Assembly (NCBI GenBank): GCA_050947015.1
Contig: JBMNVT010000007.1
Location: 37,795 to 101,794, forward strand
Direction of reading: 5' to 3'
DNA length: 64,000 nucleotides
DNA from: CAKXIK01 sp050947015
GTDB taxonomy: Bacteria; Bacillota; Clostridia; Oscillospirales; Acutalibacteraceae
Shown: one piece after another, positions 59,793 through 64,000 of the stretch
Layout: every line of letters begins with the position of its first letter
Position numbering within the stretch: position 1 is the stretch's first letter
Position numbers and translations under genes: made by a program
The notes under the pieces: model-generated
What the model saw: only the letters and a program-made list of their open reading frames with translations
Databases searched by the model: none
What the model was told of the DNA's origin: nothing

Positions 59793-60887
59793 TTATTTTT
59801 TGATTCGGAAAACAGAGGAACGCTCGACCAGGCTGACCGGAATCTGCAGGTCCACGCAGGAAAAACCCTGCAGATTGGCTTGCTGCGTCAGCAGGCGGGC
59901 AGCAGCCTCGCCGATTTTCGTGTAAGGTTGTTCCACGGTGGTCAGCGGCGGATTGACCATGCGGGCGACTTCCAGATCGTCGTATCCCACGATGGAAACG
60001 TCCTCCGGAATGCGCAGGCCGCATTCCGAAGCAGCGCGGTACGCGGCAGCGGCGATGGAATCGGTTGCGCAGAACATTGCCAGCGGCTGCCTGCGGTTTA
60101 TCGACGAAAAATATTCGGCGAAAAACCGCACATGCTGCGATTCGTCCCGAGGAAAGATCAGAACCTTTTCGCGTTTCAATTCCAATCCGCTCTGGCGAAG
60201 CGTGTCGGAGAATCCACGAAAGCGGTCGAGCAGCGAGGTGCCTTGTGTGAAAACCGGCGACGCATATGCAAAATTGTTGTGGCCGTTGTGAATCAGGTGC
60301 TCCGCCACCAGACGGCCGCCCTGATAGTTGTTGGAAGTCACACTGCAAAGCGGAACACCGGCAATCTGTTTGTCGATAAGCACAATATGCCGATCTTCCC
60401 GGGCGAGACGGCCGTAAAAATGCCGGGAATCTGTCGAAGCGCAGGGGTAAATGATTACGCCGTCTACTTTTTCGTTCAGCAGGGAGGTGATCAGCTCTAT
60501 TTCCCCCTGATAGGTATAATCCGAAAAGCGGATGGTGAGATTTGCGTGGTGCCGGTTAAAATATGTCTGCGCCCCGGCCAGATATTTAATGATGATCGGA
60601 GAATGGTACGGCAGAACGATGGCGAAATTCCCGCCGGAAAAATGATCGCTGTCGCCGTCCGATGCTGAGGGAGCCGATGCAGAAACAAAAGTGCCTCTGC
60701 CGGGAACCCGGTAAATACTTCCGCGACTGACCAGAATGTTCAGGGCGCGCTGCACGGTTGTTCGGGAAACCTGATAGGTTTGCATGAATTCGTTTTCCGT
60801 CGGCAGCATATCGCCGGAGCAAAGCATTCCGCTTTCCAGCTTTTTTTCAAGGTCGTCGAGAATTACCCGATATTTGCTGTTCGTCAT
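59793..60887 (-). CDS. GntR-type regulator with LacI-like sensor domain
   Basis: A 364-residue regulator that joins an N-terminal GntR winged helix (about 1-75; LCSGDMLPTENEFMQTYQVS, then RTTVQRALNILVSRGSIYRV) to a LacI/GalR-type periplasmic-binding-protein sensor (about 85-360; EKVDGVIIYPCASTD, GHNNFAYASPVF, RIPEDVSIVGYDDLEVARMV). This is the architecture of AraR of Bacillus. ATG 60887 follows AAAGGATGGG. It probably senses a sugar. The neighbouring sugar ABC operon is the natural target, although it has its own terminator and lies upstream. Confidence 0.9.
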   Translation of the reverse strand: MTNSKYRVILDDLEKKLESGMLCSGDMLPTENEFMQTYQVSRTTVQRALNILVSRGSIYRVPGRGTFVSASAPSASDGDSDHFSGGNFAIVLPYHSPIIIKYLAGAQTYFNRHHANLTIRFSDYTYQGEIELITSLLNEKVDGVIIYPCASTDSRHFYGRLAREDRHIVLIDKQIAGVPLCSVTSNNYQGGRLVAEHLIHNGHNNFAYASPVFTQGTSLLDRFRGFSDTLRQSGLELKREKVLIFPRDESQHVRFFAEYFSSINRRQPLAMFCATDSIAAAAYRAASECGLRIPEDVSIVGYDDLEVARMVNPPLTTVEQPYTKIGEAAARLLTQQANLQGFSCVDLQIPVSLVERSSVFRIKK

Positions 60888-60968
60888 ACTGATGCCCATC
60901 CTTTTGTCGGAACCGAAACAAGAAGGAGCTTGCGAAAATCTGTGATCCGGTTTCACGTTAATAAGAAT

Positions 60969-60997
60969 AGTATAACAAAGATTTATGCAAATGTAAA
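60969..60997 (-). promoter_or_regulatory. Promoter of the GntR-type regulator
   Basis: Minus-strand TTTACA (60992-60997), a 17-bp spacer and TATACT (60969-60974). Confidence 0.78.
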
Positions 60998-61003
60998 CAC
61001 AAA

Positions 61004-61048
61004 ATAAAAATGCCCTGCGTGACGAAAAAGGCCGAACACGCGGGGCAT
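61004..61048 (-). terminator. Terminator of the sugar ABC operon
   Basis: Minus-strand AATGCCCCGCGTG with CACGCAGGGCATT around a 15-base loop, then TTTTATTTTG. Confidence 0.88.
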
Positions 61049-61078
61049 TTTGAATTAGGAGACGGGTATCAGAAAGAA

Positions 61079-62728
61079 TTATTTGTTATTGGAAAGCCAA
61101 CGGTCATAAGCAGTTTGGTAAGTGGAGATCAGTTCATCCAGATGCATGGACTTCAAACCATCGACAAAGCTGCTGTAATTTGCAACGTCGTTGTCGCCGG
61201 TCATGTATTTGGCGCCCTGCTCAATGATATACTTGTTCAGATCGGTGGTGTAAGTGTCGATGACCTTCTGCTCCTCTGCCGTCAGGAACATATCCGGCAG
61301 CGGCAGGTAACGGTACGGCCAAACCTTTTCGTCGATCTGTTTCACACGGGTCTGCTGCAGTGGGTCGCTCCAGTTGCCTTCCGTTTTGGCGCGGACAAAT
61401 TTCGGGCAGGGGATGCCGCAGTCGGGGGTAATGCTGCCGCCGCGGCGCTCTTCATAGCTGCGTCCGTCGGTCGGCATAATCTGCTCGTAAACGCCGTCGC
61501 TATTAGTCTTCCAGCCAAGGCCTTCCGGACCGTAATGGATGAGCAGGGAACCTTCCTCGGAATAAAGGTAATCAACCCAACGCATCATAGCTTCCACGTT
61601 CTTGCAGTTAGTGGTCAGTGCAAAGGTGCCCTGTGTAATACCGGATCCGGTCTGGCGAGCCATCTGCTTGCCATTGGTTACGGCGCTGCCAAGGGCGGGA
61701 AGAACCGGATATTTTGCAGCTTCTTCATTGGTCAGATCGCTGCCGTAAAGCAGAGTCGGAATGGCGTGGAACGCAAGGCCGACTTCGTTGCTGCTGCCTT
61801 TGGCGGAAAGTTCGGCATAGCCCTGTGTAAAGGCGTCGGGATCGAGCAGCTTTTCGCTGTAGAGCTTCTGAATGTATTTGAAGAATTCAACCGCATTGTC
61901 CTGCGCAAGGCCATACTGAATTTTGCCGGCTTCGTCGACGTAAAAATCGCGCGACGGGATTCCGAATGCCGGGAGAATGTTGGTGTAAAGCGAAGCGGCG
62001 TGCTCGCCGTCGTCGCCGACGCTGAACGGGTATTTGCATCCGGCATCCTGCATCTTTTTAAGCATGGTGTACAGGTCTTCGACAGTGGTGGGAAGTTCAT
62101 CGTTGCTCATGCTGATCTTTTCCATCCACTTGTAGTTTACCCAGCCGGAGCCGATCATGGCAATCGGGGCAACCGTGTATTGCGGGATGGCGTAAATGTG
62201 ACCGTCGGTTGCGGTGATAGAGGCTTTTACGTCGGGATGGTCAGCAAACATTTTGCTGATGTTCGGGCAGTACTGGTCGATCAGATCCTCCAGCGGAAGA
62301 AGGATTTTCTGATCTACACCGTACTTAACCATTTCCTGCGTGCTCAGCATAGAGCCGAGGAAGACGCCAGCATATTCGCCGGAAGAAAAGGCCAGATTTT
62401 TCTGATCCTGAAATACTTCCAGAGCCGGGGTATCGAACTCAAAGGCAATATTTGTTTTGGTTTCCATTTCCGTGAAGAACACCATCTGAGACCAGTCGCC
62501 GTGGATGGGATGTTTGCATCCGAACAGTGTTTCGGTGATCTTGTCGTTGACGATGGGCATACCTTCTGCGTTGAAGTTTGACGGTTCCGAAGCGGTTGAG
62601 GTATCGCTTCCGGTGCTGCCAGAGGCAGCCTGAGACGACGCGGGCGAATTGCTGCAGCCTGTTGCCAGGGCCATGCCGCAGGCCATCAGGCAGGAAAGAG
62701 CCAGCGCAATGAGTCTTTTTGCTTTCAT
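61079..62728 (-). CDS. ABC-transporter extracellular solute-binding protein (LplA/YtcQ-like lipoprotein)
   Basis: A 549-residue lipoprotein of the large binding-protein family that accompanies LplB/LplC-type permeases for oligosaccharides. Signal peptide with lipobox LATGC (Cys25), a Ser/Thr/Ala-rich spacer (about 26-50), then the two-lobed binding fold (GDWSQMVFFTEMETKTNIAF, IYAIPQYTVAPIAMIGSGWV, MMRWVDYLYSEEGSLLIHYG, GLGWKTNSDGVYEQIMP). The ATG follows GAAGGAGTG. It is last in its operon, after the two permeases. The ligand is unknown; relatives bind plant cell-wall oligosaccharides. Confidence 0.92.
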   Translation of the reverse strand: MKAKRLIALALSCLMACGMALATGCSNSPASSQAASGSTGSDTSTASEPSNFNAEGMPIVNDKITETLFGCKHPIHGDWSQMVFFTEMETKTNIAFEFDTPALEVFQDQKNLAFSSGEYAGVFLGSMLSTQEMVKYGVDQKILLPLEDLIDQYCPNISKMFADHPDVKASITATDGHIYAIPQYTVAPIAMIGSGWVNYKWMEKISMSNDELPTTVEDLYTMLKKMQDAGCKYPFSVGDDGEHAASLYTNILPAFGIPSRDFYVDEAGKIQYGLAQDNAVEFFKYIQKLYSEKLLDPDAFTQGYAELSAKGSSNEVGLAFHAIPTLLYGSDLTNEEAAKYPVLPALGSAVTNGKQMARQTGSGITQGTFALTTNCKNVEAMMRWVDYLYSEEGSLLIHYGPEGLGWKTNSDGVYEQIMPTDGRSYEERRGGSITPDCGIPCPKFVRAKTEGNWSDPLQQTRVKQIDEKVWPYRYLPLPDMFLTAEEQKVIDTYTTDLNKYIIEQGAKYMTGDNDVANYSSFVDGLKSMHLDELISTYQTAYDRWLSNNK

Positions 62729-62778
62729 TCTTTTGACACTCCTTCAAAAAATTATTATCGAAAAGGGTAAGAGCAGCC

Positions 62779-63690
62779 TTACCCTTTGATCGAACCAACC
62801 ATAACGCCTTTCACGAAATATCTTTGCAGAAACGGATAAATGATGATGACGGGGAGCGTGGCGACGATCATAATAGAATACTTCATGATGCTTGCAAGCT
62901 TTGCCTGTTCCGCCATGGTTTTCAGCTCCTCCGAGCCCATAGTCGTGTTGGAAGCGTTAATCTGTGTAACAATCAGCAGTTCACGCAGAAAAACCTGCAG
63001 CGGATACAACGCGGAATTGCGCAGGAACATCATTTCGTTAAAGTAGCTGTTCCAGCGGCCGACACCATAAAACAGCGCCATAACGGCAATAATCGGTGCG
63101 GAAAGCGGCAGAATGATGCGGAAAAACTTCTGGAACACATTGCAGCCGTCAATTTCGGCTGCTTCCTCAAGTCCGGGAGGAATCGAGGATTCAAAAAAGG
63201 TGCGGGTGATAATGATGTTCCAGATGGAAGCAGCCGGCGGAAGCAGCACCGCCCAGATGGTATTGAGGATATGGAGATCCTTCAGCAGCAGGTAAAGGGG
63301 AATGATGCCGCCGCCGAAAAACATGGTGAACAGGAACAGGCCGTTAAAGAGCTTTCTGCCGGGCAGCTTTTTGACGGTCAACGCATAGGCGCACGGCAAT
63401 GTAATCGCCAGACTGATGAGTGTGCCGAAAAACGTATAGAAAATCGTGTTGCGGTAGCCGGTCCAGATATCCGGATCACGGAACACCCGGGCGTAACCGG
63501 TGGTGTTGATGCCGACGGGCCAAAGCCACATCTGACCTCCGTTTACAGCGTCCGGAGAGCTGATGGAAGCGCTCAGAACGTAAATCAGAGGATACAGCGT
63601 GACGATGGTGAACAGGCCGACGATCAGCCCGTTGATGACGGTAAAAATCCTGTCTCCGCGCGTGCTGGAAATATGGATGCTTTCTTTCAT
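62779..63690 (-). CDS. ABC-transporter permease (LplC/YtcP-like)
   Basis: A 303-residue, six-helix carbohydrate ABC permease of the MalG type. Its EAA loop reads FFESSIPPGLEEAAEIDGCN followed by VFQKFFRIILPLSAPI. LYPLIYVLSASISSPDAVNG near the N-terminus is typical of the LplC group. The C-terminus ends FLQRYFVKGVMVGSIKG, the usual ending of the family. It lies 13 bp after the preceding permease gene. No ATPase is encoded in view, as is common for this family, which often shares an MsmX-type ATPase. Confidence 0.94.
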   Translation of the reverse strand: MKESIHISSTRGDRIFTVINGLIVGLFTIVTLYPLIYVLSASISSPDAVNGGQMWLWPVGINTTGYARVFRDPDIWTGYRNTIFYTFFGTLISLAITLPCAYALTVKKLPGRKLFNGLFLFTMFFGGGIIPLYLLLKDLHILNTIWAVLLPPAASIWNIIITRTFFESSIPPGLEEAAEIDGCNVFQKFFRIILPLSAPIIAVMALFYGVGRWNSYFNEMMFLRNSALYPLQVFLRELLIVTQINASNTTMGSEELKTMAEQAKLASIMKYSIMIVATLPVIIIYPFLQRYFVKGVMVGSIKG

Positions 63691-63703
63691 CGTTGTCTCC
63701 TCC

Positions 63704-64000
63704 TTACCACAATGACGTGTCGCTGATTTTGCGCGCGATTGTGTTGACCAATAGCAGTAAAATCAAGTTGACGACAGAATTGAACAAACCCACGGCGGTG
63801 GAGAAGCTGTACTGTGCGTTGACCAGACCAACCTTGTAAACGTAGGTGGAAATAACCTCGGAAACGTTTGTGTTCAAAGGCGTCTGCAGCAGATAAATTT
63901 TTTCGTATCCAACGGAAAGAAGGTTGCCGCAGTTTAGAATCAGCATAATAACGATGGTCGGCACAAGTACCGGAAAATTGATGTAACGGATTTTCTGCAT
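63704..64000 (-). CDS. ABC-transporter permease (LplB/YteP-like), partial
   Basis: The last 98 residues of a MalF-type permease, cut by the window edge. The visible part follows the EAA loop: INFPVLVPTIVIMLILNCGN, the family pattern GYEKIYLLQTPLNTNVSEVI, STYVYKVGLVNAQYSFSTAV and the final membrane helix ending KISDTSLW. Partner of the next permease and the binding protein in one operon. Confidence 0.92.
   Translation of the reverse strand: MQKIRYINFPVLVPTIVIMLILNCGNLLSVGYEKIYLLQTPLNTNVSEVISTYVYKVGLVNAQYSFSTAVGLFNSVVNLILLLLVNTIARKISDTSLW

Noticed and set aside
61010..62581. A 523-codon plus-strand open frame opposite the solute-binding protein
   Set aside because: It reads through the ABC operon terminator and has no start signals. 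The minus-strand lipoprotein is certain.

Overview
The window reads as a stretch of chromosome from an anaerobic, Gram-positive Clostridia, most likely Oscillospiraceae/Ruminococcaceae-like, with GC in the mid-50s by eye. The reasons are a one-piece pyruvate:ferredoxin oxidoreductase, a class 1B PyrK/PyrD pair, a SepF-YlmH-DivIVA cluster, the Firmicutes order miaB-ylbF-mutS-mutL-miaA, ATP-type PckA, and many GTG/TTG starts behind GGAGG-like ribosome sites. I saw no rRNA, tRNA, CRISPR array, insertion sequence or phage gene. Most of the window is ordinary, well packed chromosome.

Layout: the left edge cuts manA, followed by a broken GNAT acetyltransferase. nifJ (minus) is divergent from an HlyC/CorC-type membrane protein, then comes a pyrF-pyrK-pyrD operon with a GtrII-like membrane protein at its end. 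lacZ (minus) is divergent from pepF and a DUF4173 membrane protein. A minus-strand block from 18.2 to 27.2 kb holds a ROK regulator, a beta-helix/FIVAR surface protein, an AraC regulator, mgtE with a long leader, a PH-like membrane protein, an MBL-fold hydrolase and ispD. argS and corA lie on plus, with a small alarmone synthetase opposite.

The run from 31.4 to 47.7 kb is a continuous plus-strand housekeeping block: miaB-ylbF-mutS-mutL-miaA (tRNA modification, RNA maturation, mismatch repair), then an HlyD-like adaptor, yggS, sepF, ylmH, divIVA (cell division), lspA, rluD, a HAD phosphatase and a split transketolase. After it come a small membrane protein, a NodB-like orphan, a MATE exporter with a divergent XRE regulator, pckA, and a two-component system whose downstream HtrA-type protease is a pseudogene.

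The right part holds a cobalamin riboswitch controlling a DUF4430 lipoprotein and an ECF-type S component (probable corrinoid uptake), hflX behind a structured leader, a GntR/LacI-type regulator, and a sugar ABC operon (binding protein and two permeases, the last cut by the window edge) with no ATPase in view.

The observations most worth following are: the mgtE leader with its own promoter and intrinsic terminator that I cannot match to the M-box; the hflX leader with a five-codon ORF and a perfect long-range stem; the HtrA pseudogene that has lost its His/Asp half; the beta-helix protein that keeps a C-terminal wall-anchor-like tail but has no signal peptide; and the orphan HlyD-like adaptor in the division cluster. 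No wholly new multi-gene system is evident.
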